NCBI RefSeq assembly: GCF_014154935.1
Contig: NZ_JACEHH010000008.1
Span: 1-64,000, forward strand
From: Stieleria mannarensis
Lineage (GTDB): Bacteria; Planctomycetota; Planctomycetia; Pirellulales; Pirellulaceae
DNA length: 64,000 nucleotides
Reading direction: 5' to 3'
Shown here: positions 48,833 through 57,677 of the stretch, one piece after another
Position numbering within the stretch: the first letter of the stretch is position 1
How the letters are laid out: every line of letters begins with the position of its first letter
Program-made: the position numbers and the translations under genes
The notes under the pieces: model-generated
Databases searched by the model: none
What the model was told of the DNA's origin: nothing
The model's input: the letters and a program-made list of their open reading frames with translations, nothing else

Positions 48833-49498
48833 CTAGATCGGCGGCAGCGTGCGGACTTGTGCGTCGACCGGCACGGCCAAATCTTGCAGCGGTTTGAACT
48901 GCGCCTCGTCGGGATCGAACGCGAACACCTCGCCGGTTTCAAATTTGTAGACCCGGCCGTGCAGTTTCAACTGCCCACGGCCGACCGCGGCGGCGACCGA
49001 GGGATGCGTCCGCAAGCTTTCCAATTGGACGAGGACGTTTTCTTCGACCGTCAACGTCAGCCGTTTTTCCGGTTCGGTCAGATGGCCATAGTTTTCTTCC
49101 ACGATCCGGCGGGTCGCTTCGGCGTGCTCCAAGTACGCCTTGACCGCCGGCAGTTTTTCGATCGATTCCGGGTCCAACAATCCTGCCATCGCTCCGCAGT
49201 GGCTGTGTCCGCAAATCACGATGTCGCGGACCTTCAAAACACTGACCGCATACTCGATCGTCGCCGCCTCGCCACCCTGGACACTCCCGTAGGGTGGGAC
49301 GATGTTCCCCGCGGTCCGTTGAATGAACAACTCGCCGGGTTGGGTTTGGGTCAATCGGCTCGGATCGATTCGCGAGTCCGAACAGGTCACAAAGAGCGCC
49401 AGCGGGCTTTGCCCTTCGACCAACGTCTCAAATAACTGTTGGTCTTGACTGAACAGATCACGCTGAAATCGGTGAATACCGTCGACGAGTTTTTGCAT
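48833..49498 (-). CDS. Beta-class carbonic anhydrase
   Basis: 221 aa, ATG 49498. Interconverts CO2 and bicarbonate in the cytoplasm. The zinc site is complete: CSDSR with C39, D41 and R43, and [11 protein letters not shown] with H98 and C101. The [25 protein letters not shown] segment and the C-terminal [31 protein letters not shown] are standard. Length is typical of the CynT/Can-like clade. It is convergent with the NtrC-type gene and 5 kb from the DAB operon, where a degenerate relative is encoded. Confidence 0.95.
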   Translation of the reverse strand: MQKLVDGIHRFQRDLFSQDQQLFETLVEGQSPLALFVTCSDSRIDPSRLTQTQPGELFIQRTAGNIVPPYGSVQGGEAATIEYAVSVLKVRDIVICGHSHCGAMAGLLDPESIEKLPAVKAYLEHAEATRRIVEENYGHLTEPEKRLTLTVEENVLVQLESLRTHPSVAAAVGRGQLKLHGRVYKFETGEVFAFDPDEAQFKPLQDLAVPVDAQVRTLPPI

Positions 49499-49701
49499 CG
49501 TTTAGAATCCAGGATGCGGAAGTGTTTGGCCACGAATCACGTTGCCGGGACAAGCGTCGATCGAGTGTATCAAAGATCGATCGTCACTGGTGCCGGTATG
49601 ATGACGGTGAACGATGCAAACGAAACTTTCTGCTCGGCGATGTGTTGGAATACTCACGCAGCTGATCACTCTTCTTGCTCGCTTGTTCCGGGAGAAAACC
49701 G

Positions 49702-52404
49702 GTGTTTTTGCAGCAAATTTCTCGTCTTGTTCTTTTTTTTGTAAGCGCAGCCTCCGTAGCGGGGGTGGCCGGGCTGGCGGTCGCTGCCGATGACGGCGCC
49801 GTGGTGTCGTTGACGAGTGAACAAGCGAAGTTTTTTGAAACCAAGATCCGACCGGTGTTGGTCCGCGAGTGCTACGGTTGTCACAGCAAACAAGCCGGCC
49901 AGTCCAAGGGTGGACTGCGATTGGACACCCAAGCGGCGATGATCGATGGCGGCGACAGCGGGCCGGCGATTGTGCCCGGTGACCCGGAGGCGAGTTTGTT
50001 TTTCGGCGCGATCACGCACACCGATTTTGTGATGCCGCCCAAGCGAAAGTTGTCCGACGCCGAGATCGCGGATTTCAAAGCTTGGATTCTCGACGGCGCA
50101 CCCGACCCACGTAGCGTCACCCCGGTCCAGACACCCGCGCAAACGATCGATGACGAAACGATCGCCCAGGCCAAGCGAACGTTTTGGGCGTATCAAAAAC
50201 CGCGGCGCAGCGAGCCGCCGAAATCGTCATTGACTTCTCAGCCGACCGCGGCGACGGCGGAAACGGTCATCGATCGCTTCTTGGCACACCAACGCGACGA
50301 AGCCGACTTGCAGCCGGCCGCCGACGCGCCGACACAAATTGTATTGCGACGCCTGTGCTTTGATCTGGTCGGATTGCCGCCCACCCCGGAACAGCTGCGT
50401 TGGTTCGACGCCGCGTTCGACAAGGATCCCGACGCCGCGGTCGCCCGTGTGGTCGATCGATTGTTGGATTCGCCACAATTCGGCGAGCACTGGGGGCGGC
50501 ACTGGTTGGACGTCGTCCGCTATGCCGAATCGACCGGACGCGAAGTGAACATGACCTATCCCCACGCGTGGCGTTACCGCGACTATGTCATCGATTCGTT
50601 CAACGCCGACAAACCGTACAACGAGTTCGTCCAGGAACAGATCGCCGGCGATTTGATGCCCGCCGCCGACGACCAACAATGGTCCGAACATCTGGTCGCC
50701 ACCGGCTTCTTGGCGATCGGCACCAAGAACGTGAACGAACAGAGCGGTGCCCAATTTGCCGCCGACCTGGCCGACGAACAGATCGATGCGACCACGCGGG
50801 TCTTTCTCGGAACCTCGGTCGCCTGTGCAAGGTGTCACGATCACAAGTTCGATCCGATTCGCCAAACCGATTACTACGCGATGGCGGGCATCTTTCGCAG
50901 CACCAAGACCTTCTTCGGCACACCGCCGTCACAGTACGGCAGCTTCGGCGGCCCACAACAACGACGTCAAAGCAGTTTGATCTTGTTGCCGATCCCGGAC
51001 GACCAACCGATCGGCCGAACTTATTCCGCCGACGAGCTTCAGCAATTGCACCAAGACATCCGTGACCGACAAGCCGACTTGGTCGGCCTGCGTAATGGCA
51101 ACACGACCTCATCGCGACGTCCCGGCGCGACGCCCCAACAGATGCGGATTCGATTGACGAACGAGCTGGGCGAATTGTCGGCCAAGTTGGGTGTCGTCGA
51201 TGAAAACGGCCAGCCGCGGAGCTATTGCATGGGGGTTCAAGACAACGACACCGTCGGCGACGCGCCGCTGTTGGTCCGTGGCGAGATCGATCAGCCGGCC
51301 GGCCGAATCAAACGTGACTTGCCGGCCGCACTCAGTGACGTGTCCTTCAGCCCCAAGCCCGGGACCAGCGGTCGATTGGAATTGGCCCGTTGGATCGGCA
51401 GCGATGAAAACTCGTTGGCCGCCCGCGTGATGGTCAACCGGATTTGGCAGCACGTCTTCGGTCAGGGGATTGTGCCGACGACCGAAGACTTTGGCATGAC
51501 CGGAACGCCGCCGTCGCATCCCGAATTGCTGGATCATTTGGCGATCCAATTTGTCCAGTCGGGCTGGTCGGTCAAAACCATGATCCGCGAAATGATGTTG
51601 ACGCGGGCCTATCGGATGCAGAGCACGTTTGACGTCGCCAGCCACGAAGCGGACCCGGACAACCGCTTGCTGTGGCGGGCCAACGTCAAACGGCTGGGTG
51701 CGGAATCGTTGCGTGACGCGATGCTTTCGATCGCCGGCGAGCTGGAAACCGAACGGCCGGTCGGCTCCAAGGTCGCCCAGGCCGGTTACACCCGCGTTCG
51801 CAATGGTCAGCTAAGCGATCCCCGCGATGCCATCCGCCGCAACCTGCAAACCACGTTGACCAGCCGCCGAGGACAGTTCGGTGAGATTTTTGATCGGATG
51901 CGAAACGGCAGCCCCCGCCAGCAGGCCCAGGCTCGGAACCAGTTGCGATCGGCGATGGGCAACCGTCAGATCCGAGAGATGGCCGCCGACGCCTACAACG
52001 AAGGTTCGTTGGACAGCGTGACGGACAACCATCGCAGTGTTTATTTGCCCGTGGTTCGCGACTTCGTGCCGCGATCCCTGGAAGTGTTCGACTTTGCCGA
52101 CCCCAGCATGGTGGTCGGCACTCGGGAAGCATCCAACACGCCCAACCAGGCGCTTTACATGTTGAACAACCCGCTGACGATGCGGCTGAGTGAATCGTTT
52201 GCCGAGCGGTTGATCAACGAAGGCGGCTCGACGAAGGACCGCGTCGAAATGGCATTCGTGTTGGCCTACGGGCGCCCGCCGTCGACCGAAGAACGCGCCG
52301 CGTCCCATCGATTCCTCAGTTCGTCCGGCTTGTTACCCAAGTCGGCCTATGCGGCATTTTGTCAGTCGCTATTCGCAGCGGCAGAGTTTCGTTACTTGAA
52401 TTGA
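49702..52404 (+). CDS. PSCyt1/DUF1549/DUF1553 domain-containing protein
   Basis: 900 aa from the GTG at 49702; GGGAGA 6 bases upstream supports this start. A signal peptide (LVLFFVSAASVAGVAGLAVAA) is followed by the planctomycete cytochrome C domain (ECYGCHSKQ near 55; GGLRLDTQAAMIDGGDSGPAIVPGD), DUF1549 (LCFDLVGLPPTPEQL, GRHWLDVVRYAESTGREVN, second CARCH near 375) and DUF1553 (LARWIGSDENSLAARVMVNRIWQHVFGQGIV, SVYLPVVRDFVP). Unlike the paralogue at 30117 it has no golvesin-like insert. Paired with the DUF1501 gene downstream, separated by a palindromic repeat. Periplasmic, role unknown. Confidence 0.92.
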   Translation: MFLQQISRLVLFFVSAASVAGVAGLAVAADDGAVVSLTSEQAKFFETKIRPVLVRECYGCHSKQAGQSKGGLRLDTQAAMIDGGDSGPAIVPGDPEASLFFGAITHTDFVMPPKRKLSDAEIADFKAWILDGAPDPRSVTPVQTPAQTIDDETIAQAKRTFWAYQKPRRSEPPKSSLTSQPTAATAETVIDRFLAHQRDEADLQPAADAPTQIVLRRLCFDLVGLPPTPEQLRWFDAAFDKDPDAAVARVVDRLLDSPQFGEHWGRHWLDVVRYAESTGREVNMTYPHAWRYRDYVIDSFNADKPYNEFVQEQIAGDLMPAADDQQWSEHLVATGFLAIGTKNVNEQSGAQFAADLADEQIDATTRVFLGTSVACARCHDHKFDPIRQTDYYAMAGIFRSTKTFFGTPPSQYGSFGGPQQRRQSSLILLPIPDDQPIGRTYSADELQQLHQDIRDRQADLVGLRNGNTTSSRRPGATPQQMRIRLTNELGELSAKLGVVDENGQPRSYCMGVQDNDTVGDAPLLVRGEIDQPAGRIKRDLPAALSDVSFSPKPGTSGRLELARWIGSDENSLAARVMVNRIWQHVFGQGIVPTTEDFGMTGTPPSHPELLDHLAIQFVQSGWSVKTMIREMMLTRAYRMQSTFDVASHEADPDNRLLWRANVKRLGAESLRDAMLSIAGELETERPVGSKVAQAGYTRVRNGQLSDPRDAIRRNLQTTLTSRRGQFGEIFDRMRNGSPRQQAQARNQLRSAMGNRQIREMAADAYNEGSLDSVTDNHRSVYLPVVRDFVPRSLEVFDFADPSMVVGTREASNTPNQALYMLNNPLTMRLSESFAERLINEGGSTKDRVEMAFVLAYGRPPSTEERAASHRFLSSSGLLPKSAYAAFCQSLFAAAEFRYLN

Positions 52405-52410
52405 TCAACC

Positions 52411-52507
52411 GTGGGATAGGCTTCCAGCCTGTCATGCGGTTGGCCCCGGGGGATGGGCTTGAAGCCTGTTCCCAGAATCATTTCGCCAGGCTCCAAGCCT
52501 ATCCCAC
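52411..52507 (+). repeat. Palindromic GGGATAGGC repeat (family B), second copy
   Basis: GTGGGATAGGCTTCCAGCCT at 52411 is mirrored near 52486-52507 (CCAAGCCTATCCCAC), with a related inner unit GGATGGGCTTGAAGCCTG. The outer arms match the element at 16921-16976. It sits between two genes of one probable operon, so if it terminates or stabilises RNA it could set the ratio of the two products. Confidence 0.7.
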
Positions 52508-52531
52508 TGTTCCATCACCCTCGATAATCCA

Positions 52532-53929
52532 ATGTTTACACGTCGCGATCTGCTGAAACACACCTCGGCCGGGTTCGGCTATTTGGCGCTTGCCGGGATG
52601 TCGTCGCTGTCCCGATCGTCCGCCCTTGGGGCAGGGGCGGAAGTGGCGGCAAATCCGTTGGCGCCCAAGCCGCCGCATTTTCCGGCCAAGGCGAAACGCG
52701 TCATTTTCTTGTGCATGCAGGGTGGGCCGTCGCACGTCGACACCTTCGACTACAAACCCGCACTGGCATCGGACGATGGCAAACGCGGCAAGTACGGCGG
52801 CGCGCTATTGAAGTCACCGTGGCAGTTTCGCCAGCGCGGCGACAGCGGACTTTGGATCTCCGATCTGTTTCCCGAGGTCGCCAAACACGCCGACGACTTG
52901 TGTTTGATTCGGTCGATGCACTGTGACCAACCGGTCCACCCCGGCGCGATGACGCAGATGCATACCGGGACGGCACAATTCGTTCGGCCCTCGTTGGGTG
53001 CCTGGACGCTGTACGGGTTGGGGACGGAGAACGAGAGTCTGCCGGGCTTTGTCTCGCTGAGCCCGCCGGCGGGCAGCTCACGCAACTACAGCAGCGCGTT
53101 CCTGCCGGCGATCTATGGCGGCACCAAAGTCGGCGGGGCGGGCGGGCGGTTCGCCCAAGCGGCACGATTCATCTCCGGCGGCGGCGGCCCGTCGGTGCCC
53201 GATATCAGCCACCCCAAACGGACGACCGACCAGCAGCGCCGACAATTGGACTTCATTCAATCGCTGAACCGTAGCCAAATGCCGGCCGGAGATGGGGCCA
53301 ACGTCGAGGGCGTGATCCAGTCCTACGAGTTGGCGTTTCGGATGCAGGACGCAATGCCCGAGTTGATGGATCTGTCCGGCGAAGACCAACGCACGCTTTC
53401 GATGTATGGTGCCGATTCCGATCCGACGCAAACGTTCGGCCGTCAGTGCCTGTTGGCGCGTCGATTTGCCGAAGCGGGCGTGCGGTTCATCGAAATCACC
53501 CACGGCAATTGGGATCAACATACCCGATTGACCGAAGACCATGCCGCCCGCGCCGAAGCCTGTGATCGGCCGATCGCGGCGTTGTTGGCGGACCTGAAGC
53601 AGCGCGACATGCTCAAGGACACGTTGGTGATGTGGGGCGGCGAATTCGGTCGGACGCCCTCGGCCCAAAACGGAAACGGACGCAACCACAACAACAAGGG
53701 CTACACGTTGTGGATGGCCGGCGGAGGAACGAAGGGGGGGCTCAGCTACGGGGCGACCGACGAACACGGTTTCGAGGCCGTGGAAAATCCGTGCCACGTC
53801 CACGATTGGCACGCGACCGTGTTGCATCTGCTGGGCCTGGACCACACCCGGCTGACGTACCGCTACGCCGGACGCGATTTCCGACTGACCGACGTGTACG
53901 GCAACGTGGTGACGGACATCGTGGGGTAA
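52532..53929 (+). CDS. DUF1501 domain-containing protein
   Basis: 465 aa, ATG 52532, with a twin-arginine signal (FTRRDLLKHTSAGFGYLALAGMSSL) directing export. DUF1501 motifs: RVIFLCMQGGPSHVDTFDYKP, LCLIRSMHCDQPVHPGAM, LPGFVSLSPPAGSSRNYSSAFLPA, FIEITHGNWDQHTRLTEDHAAR, VMWGGEFGRTPSAQNGNGRNHN, and the C-terminal LHLLGLDHTRLTYRYAGRDFRLTDVYGNVV. It is 127 bases downstream of its PSCyt1 partner. About as related to the copy at 28669 as family members usually are, so the two pairs are old paralogues, not a recent duplication. Function unknown. Confidence 0.93.
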   Translation: MFTRRDLLKHTSAGFGYLALAGMSSLSRSSALGAGAEVAANPLAPKPPHFPAKAKRVIFLCMQGGPSHVDTFDYKPALASDDGKRGKYGGALLKSPWQFRQRGDSGLWISDLFPEVAKHADDLCLIRSMHCDQPVHPGAMTQMHTGTAQFVRPSLGAWTLYGLGTENESLPGFVSLSPPAGSSRNYSSAFLPAIYGGTKVGGAGGRFAQAARFISGGGGPSVPDISHPKRTTDQQRRQLDFIQSLNRSQMPAGDGANVEGVIQSYELAFRMQDAMPELMDLSGEDQRTLSMYGADSDPTQTFGRQCLLARRFAEAGVRFIEITHGNWDQHTRLTEDHAARAEACDRPIAALLADLKQRDMLKDTLVMWGGEFGRTPSAQNGNGRNHNNKGYTLWMAGGGTKGGLSYGATDEHGFEAVENPCHVHDWHATVLHLLGLDHTRLTYRYAGRDFRLTDVYGNVVTDIVG

Positions 53930-54124
53930 ACGCGGGTGTCCAGGCCTTCGCCGCCCGTCTTGTCGTACGACGTCCCTTCCGGGGCGTCGCGAATCCGTCG
54001 TACGGCACGTTGGAGCGACGCCGGCGGCCACCCCGACTTGCCAAGTCGGCCGTCTGCCGGTCAGACTACACGGCGCGTCGAATCCCGCCCGCCTTCACCC
54101 CACAGCCGCGAATTTTCCAGCGTC

Positions 54125-54871
54125 ATGGACGGCATCACCGAGCCCGTCGTTTTGGTCCTCGGGCATCCCATTGCCGGAAACCCCGCCCAGTTTGCGCTCG
54201 AGCGTGCTTTCGATTCGATGCAACTCCGCTGGCGGGTGATCTCCAGTGACGTGCCCTGTGAGCGCATCGAACAAGCGATCACGGGTGCCCAGGTGCTGGG
54301 GTTTCGCGGATTGCTGTTGGACCAGAATCTGATCGGCCAAACCCTGGACCGCCCCGCTGCTGACACCGGCGCCCACTCAGACGCCCCTGAACAGCGAGCG
54401 AATCTTTACTGGCGGGACAATTCGCCGGAGAGCCCATGGCAGACCGAAAATGTCCTGACGACGTGGCTGCGGGCGGAGATCGGCAAGCACTTCAAAGCGC
54501 TGGAATCGGAAATCGGACCGCTGCTGTGGATCGGGACACCCGATCCGAGTTTCCCCACACAGATCGCGGCCGAAGAGTCCCATTCACCGATCGCCTGGGC
54601 GTCGACCGAGGCGATCGAGCACGCGCGGTTGATCGCGGTTTCCGAAACCGTCGACGTAGCCCAGTGGCCGCGGTGTGATGACGGCACGCTGGTGGTGGAT
54701 TTTGCCAACCCCGCAAACGACCTCCAACAAATTCGCGACCTGGGCTACAACGTGCTCGGCCGCGAGGAAGTTCGGGTCGGCATCCTGATCGAATCCATCC
54801 AGCGATGGACGGGCAAGCAACCGAGGGTGGACGTGCTGACCGAAGCGATCGAAGAATACTTGGCGGTCTAA
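54125..54871 (+). CDS. Shikimate-dehydrogenase-like protein lacking catalytic lysine
   Basis: 248 aa from the ATG at 54125; the frame is open upstream but not protein-like. The N-terminal domain resembles AroE: VLGHPIAGNPAQFALERAFDSMQL at 11-34 and VLGFRGLLLDQNLIGQ at 57-72, in the place of the GxxGxNVTxPxK motif; the lysine position is I70 and NVT is missing. The second domain has WIGTPDPS where the NADP-binding glycine loop should be. The C-terminal VGILIESIQRWTGKQPRVDVLTEAI matches the AroE tail. So it is probably not a shikimate dehydrogenase in the usual sense (inference). Confidence 0.65.
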   Translation: MDGITEPVVLVLGHPIAGNPAQFALERAFDSMQLRWRVISSDVPCERIEQAITGAQVLGFRGLLLDQNLIGQTLDRPAADTGAHSDAPEQRANLYWRDNSPESPWQTENVLTTWLRAEIGKHFKALESEIGPLLWIGTPDPSFPTQIAAEESHSPIAWASTEAIEHARLIAVSETVDVAQWPRCDDGTLVVDFANPANDLQQIRDLGYNVLGREEVRVGILIESIQRWTGKQPRVDVLTEAIEEYLAV

Positions 54872-54902
54872 GGACGGCAAAAAACACGTTCCGCAATTAA
54901 TC

Positions 54903-55649
54903 ATGACACACACCAATGTTTCACACCGCAATCGGCAAGCCCTTGTCCGGGCCGCACGGGAGCTTTCCGATTCGGTCGATCTGCTCTCGTTTTCCGATCC
55001 GGTCACGCATGTGTACAACCCGTTGGCGTACGCCAGGAAGTCGCACGAAGCCTATTTGGAGTGGGTCGGAGAGGACGTCAAGGTCGTTCTGTTGGGGATG
55101 AACCCCGGCCCCTGGGGGATGGCTCAAACCGGCGTCCCGTTCGGCGAGGTCGTGGCGGTCCGTGATTGGTTGCAGATCGATCAACCGGTCGACAAGCCGC
55201 CGATCGAGCACGAAAAACGTCCCGTCGAGGGATTCCAGTGCCAGCGCAGTGAAGTCAGCGGACGTCGTTTGTGGGGCCTGTTCCGAGAGCGATTCGAAAC
55301 GCCGGCCGCGTTCTTTGAAGACCACTTCGTGTTGAACTACTGTCCGCTGGTATTCATGGAGGCCTCGGCCCGCAACCGCACGCCGGACAAGTTGCCGGCT
55401 GAGGAGCGCGAAAAGCTGACCGCGGTCTGTGACACCCACTTGCTGACCGTGATCCGCACGCTCGATCCGGATCACCTGGTCGGAGTCGGCGTGTATGCCG
55501 AAGCCTGTCTGAAGCGGGTGGTCCAAATCGAAGGCTGCCGCGCCACGGTGACTCGCATTTTGCACCCCAGCCCCGCCTCACCAGCGTCCAACAACGATTG
55601 GGCGGGCAAGGTGACCAAGCAGCTGGAAAAGGCAGGCGTTTGGTCCTAA
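54903..55649 (+). CDS. SMUG1-type uracil-DNA glycosylase family protein
   Basis: 248 aa, ATG 54903, 31 bases after the previous gene. Single-strand-selective uracil-DNA glycosylase family: removes uracil or oxidised pyrimidines from DNA in base-excision repair. The catalytic water-activating loop GMNPGPWGMAQTGVPFG is at 65-81 with N67, and the C-terminal minor-groove loop HPSPASPASNNDW is near 223-235. VTHVYNPLAYA and LNYCPLVFM are also typical. Length is close to the vertebrate SMUG1 core. Complete and probably active. Confidence 0.92.
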   Translation: MTHTNVSHRNRQALVRAARELSDSVDLLSFSDPVTHVYNPLAYARKSHEAYLEWVGEDVKVVLLGMNPGPWGMAQTGVPFGEVVAVRDWLQIDQPVDKPPIEHEKRPVEGFQCQRSEVSGRRLWGLFRERFETPAAFFEDHFVLNYCPLVFMEASARNRTPDKLPAEEREKLTAVCDTHLLTVIRTLDPDHLVGVGVYAEACLKRVVQIEGCRATVTRILHPSPASPASNNDWAGKVTKQLEKAGVWS

Positions 55650-55652
55650 ACC

Positions 55653-55677
55653 GTACGATGGCCCTTCCGGGCTGTCG
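55653..55677 (-). repeat. GCCCGGAAGGGC repeat (family H)
   Basis: 25 bases that match 14556-14580 in inverted orientation with one change. The core GCCCGGAAGGGC is a 4-bp stem with a GGAA loop. First of four repeats stacked between the glycosylase and aminotransferase genes. Confidence 0.6.
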
Positions 55678-55731
55678 CCTCTCGCTGCGAGGGAAGTCGA
55701 TTGTATGACCGCAACTTTGGCCCCCATCTAA

Positions 55732-55789
55732 ATTCTCTCCCTCGGGGAGAGACGGCGTTTGCGCAGCAAGCAAACGCCAGAGAGGGCCA
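55732..55789 (+). repeat. 58-bp interspersed repeat (family G), second copy
   Basis: Same as 38326-38383 except one base in the CTCTCCCTCSGGGAGAG stem. See that entry for structure. Confidence 0.8.
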
Positions 55790-55796
55790 GCGGATT

Positions 55797-55825
55797 GCGA
55801 AAGTCTTGGCGACTTCCGCTACGAA
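55797..55825 (+). repeat. GCGAAAGYCTTGGCGRCTTC repeat (family E)
   Basis: GCGAAAGTCTTGGCGACTTC followed by CGCTACGAA. Related copies: 62681-62710 and two facing copies inside 27726-27851. The unit is an imperfect palindrome (GAAAGYC/GRCTTC). Confidence 0.65.
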
Positions 55826-55871
55826 CGAATCCGTCACTTAGACAATCGGCGTCGCGCGCAGCGAGGGGGGG

Positions 55872-55898
55872 AAATCGCCTCAAGGCTAGACACCAACG
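55872..55898 (+). repeat. 27-bp repeat (family I)
   Basis: Exact inverse of 58507-58533; a degenerate copy in the same orientation as this one is at 57492-57517. Core: AAGGCTAGACACCAACG. The pair brackets the aminotransferase and coiled-coil genes. The remaining sequence up to 56014 holds no other structure I can see. Confidence 0.7.
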
Positions 55899-56014
55899 TG
55901 CGCTGGGGAGCGTCTTACCGCGTGGCACACTGAACCTCGCGGCACCGTTTGGTTACATTACTGCCGACGTGCCCGTTTCCTCTTTCGCCGACACTCACCG
56001 CCGAGCCGACATTC

Positions 56015-57421
56015 GTGAGTCAACCTGCCAACGAATCGACCCAGACGGTCGCTGATGCCCTTCGAAACGACCCCCGAATCGCCCAGGCCAAGCGTCTGGT
56101 CGCCGAAGCGATCGGTGAGCACGCGGGGCGACTGTCGGTGCGTCCGTCGCCGGCGTCGATGAAAGAAAGCTTCGCCGCCCTGATCGACCGGTTGTCCGCC
56201 GTCCGGGGCGGGCCACCGATCTGGCCCTACCTGTCCTCGGGGCTCGGTCGCGGTCCCTACGTCGAACTTGCCGACGGCAGCGTCAAACTGGACTTCATCT
56301 GCGGCATCGGGGTTCATGGTGCCGGGCACAGCGACCCGGGGATGGTGGCCGCGGCGATCGATGCGGCGATCGAAGACACGGTGATGCAAGGCAACCTGCA
56401 ACAAAACCCGGCCAGCGTCGTGATGATGGAAAAGCTGACCGCGCTGGCCCAGTCCGGCGGCGCGTCACTGCCGCATTGTCTGCTTTCGACCAGCGGCGCG
56501 ATGGCCAACGAGAATGCTCTCAAAATCGCGATGCATCACAAGACGCCGGCCGATCGAGTGATCGCGTTCGACAACGCCTTTGCCGGGCGAACGTTTGCGA
56601 TGGCGACCTTGACCGACCGAGCGAATTATCGATCCGGATTGCCGCTGACGTTCCCGGTCGACTACCTGCCTTTTCGTGATCCCGCCAACCCCGAACGAAG
56701 CACGCGATGGGCCGTCGATGAATTGCATCGATTGCTGAAACGTCACCCGGGCCGATACGCCGCTTTCTGGGCCGAACCGATCGCCGGCGAGGGCGGTTAT
56801 TACCCCGGCAGCAACGAGTTTTTCACCGCGCTGTGTCAGCCGCTCAAAGACGCCGGCGTGCCGATCATCTTTGACGAAGTCCAAAGCTTTTCCAGGACCA
56901 GTCGTCCGTTCGCGTTCCAGCATTACGGATTGGACCAGTTCGCCGACATCGTCACGGTCGGCAAAATCACCCAGGTCTGTGCGACGCTCTACAGCAGCGA
57001 GATGAAACCCACCGGTCCGATCCTCAGCCAGACCTTCACCGGCGCGACCGCCTCGATCGCGACCGGAATCGAAATGCTCGACCGCCTGGAGAGCAACGGC
57101 TGCTTCGGACCGGCCGGAGAAAACATGCGTTTGGCGTCGTATTTTCAAGACGCCCTGGCGCGGCTGGCCGACAAGTACCCCGGCCAGATCGGCGGGCCCT
57201 TTGGCGAAGGCATGATGGTCGCATTCACACCCGGCGACGGCAGTTTCGATGCTGCCAAGAAACTGATGATGCACCTGTTTGATGTCGGTCTGCTGGGATT
57301 TGTTTGCGGAGGCGACCCGACGCGGATCCGTTTCCTGCCGCCCCCGGCAACCACCACCGAAGCCCACATCGATCACGCCATCGAACTGCTGGACCAAGGA
57401 CTCGCGACGCTCACTTGGTGA
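56015..57421 (+). CDS. Class III PLP-dependent aminotransferase
   Basis: 468 aa from the GTG at 56015; the upstream TTG 55949 is less likely. Fold-type I class III aminotransferase. FICGIGVHGAGHSDPGMVAAA and STSGAMANENALKIA near residue 155 form the PLP-phosphate site; the aspartate is in IIFDEVQSFSRTSRPF and the PLP-binding lysine in DIVTVGKITQVCATLYS; SQTFTGATASIATGIEML closes the site. Most like the lysine-6-aminotransferase/4-aminobutyrate aminotransferase group, so it probably transfers a terminal amino group; the substrate cannot be fixed. Cytoplasmic. Bracketed by repeat family I. Confidence 0.87.
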   Translation: MSQPANESTQTVADALRNDPRIAQAKRLVAEAIGEHAGRLSVRPSPASMKESFAALIDRLSAVRGGPPIWPYLSSGLGRGPYVELADGSVKLDFICGIGVHGAGHSDPGMVAAAIDAAIEDTVMQGNLQQNPASVVMMEKLTALAQSGGASLPHCLLSTSGAMANENALKIAMHHKTPADRVIAFDNAFAGRTFAMATLTDRANYRSGLPLTFPVDYLPFRDPANPERSTRWAVDELHRLLKRHPGRYAAFWAEPIAGEGGYYPGSNEFFTALCQPLKDAGVPIIFDEVQSFSRTSRPFAFQHYGLDQFADIVTVGKITQVCATLYSSEMKPTGPILSQTFTGATASIATGIEMLDRLESNGCFGPAGENMRLASYFQDALARLADKYPGQIGGPFGEGMMVAFTPGDGSFDAAKKLMMHLFDVGLLGFVCGGDPTRIRFLPPPATTTEAHIDHAIELLDQGLATLTW

Positions 57422-57491
57422 TCCGTCGCAGCATTTTTTTAGTCCTGACCCGAATGGCACGGCATAAGGCGAAAGAGATGCAGCAACCGAG

Positions 57492-57517
57492 AATCGCCGA
57501 AAGGATAGACACCAACG
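57492..57517 (+). repeat. Degenerate 27-bp repeat (family I)
   Basis: Matches family I from AATCGCC to GACACCAACG with a few changes. Lies in the 256-base gap between the aminotransferase and the coiled-coil gene; nothing else is seen there. Confidence 0.5.
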
Positions 57518-57677
57518 TTTATGCCCGAGCCATCCGTACCTGCCCCCTTTTCCGCTCGCCCATCACCGAACATTCAGCCGGGTTCGATCACCGTTGCGAA
57601 AGCTTGCACATCAGGCGGGTTCAGGATGTTAAACTTCTAGACTCCTCTGACCTGTTTCCTCTTGGCGGGGCACTCGC

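Noticed and set aside
53078-54031. 317-aa minus-strand open frame
   Set aside because: Antisense to the DUF1501 gene; composition is that of a shadow.
56465-57460. 331-aa minus-strand open frame
   Set aside because: Antisense to the aminotransferase.
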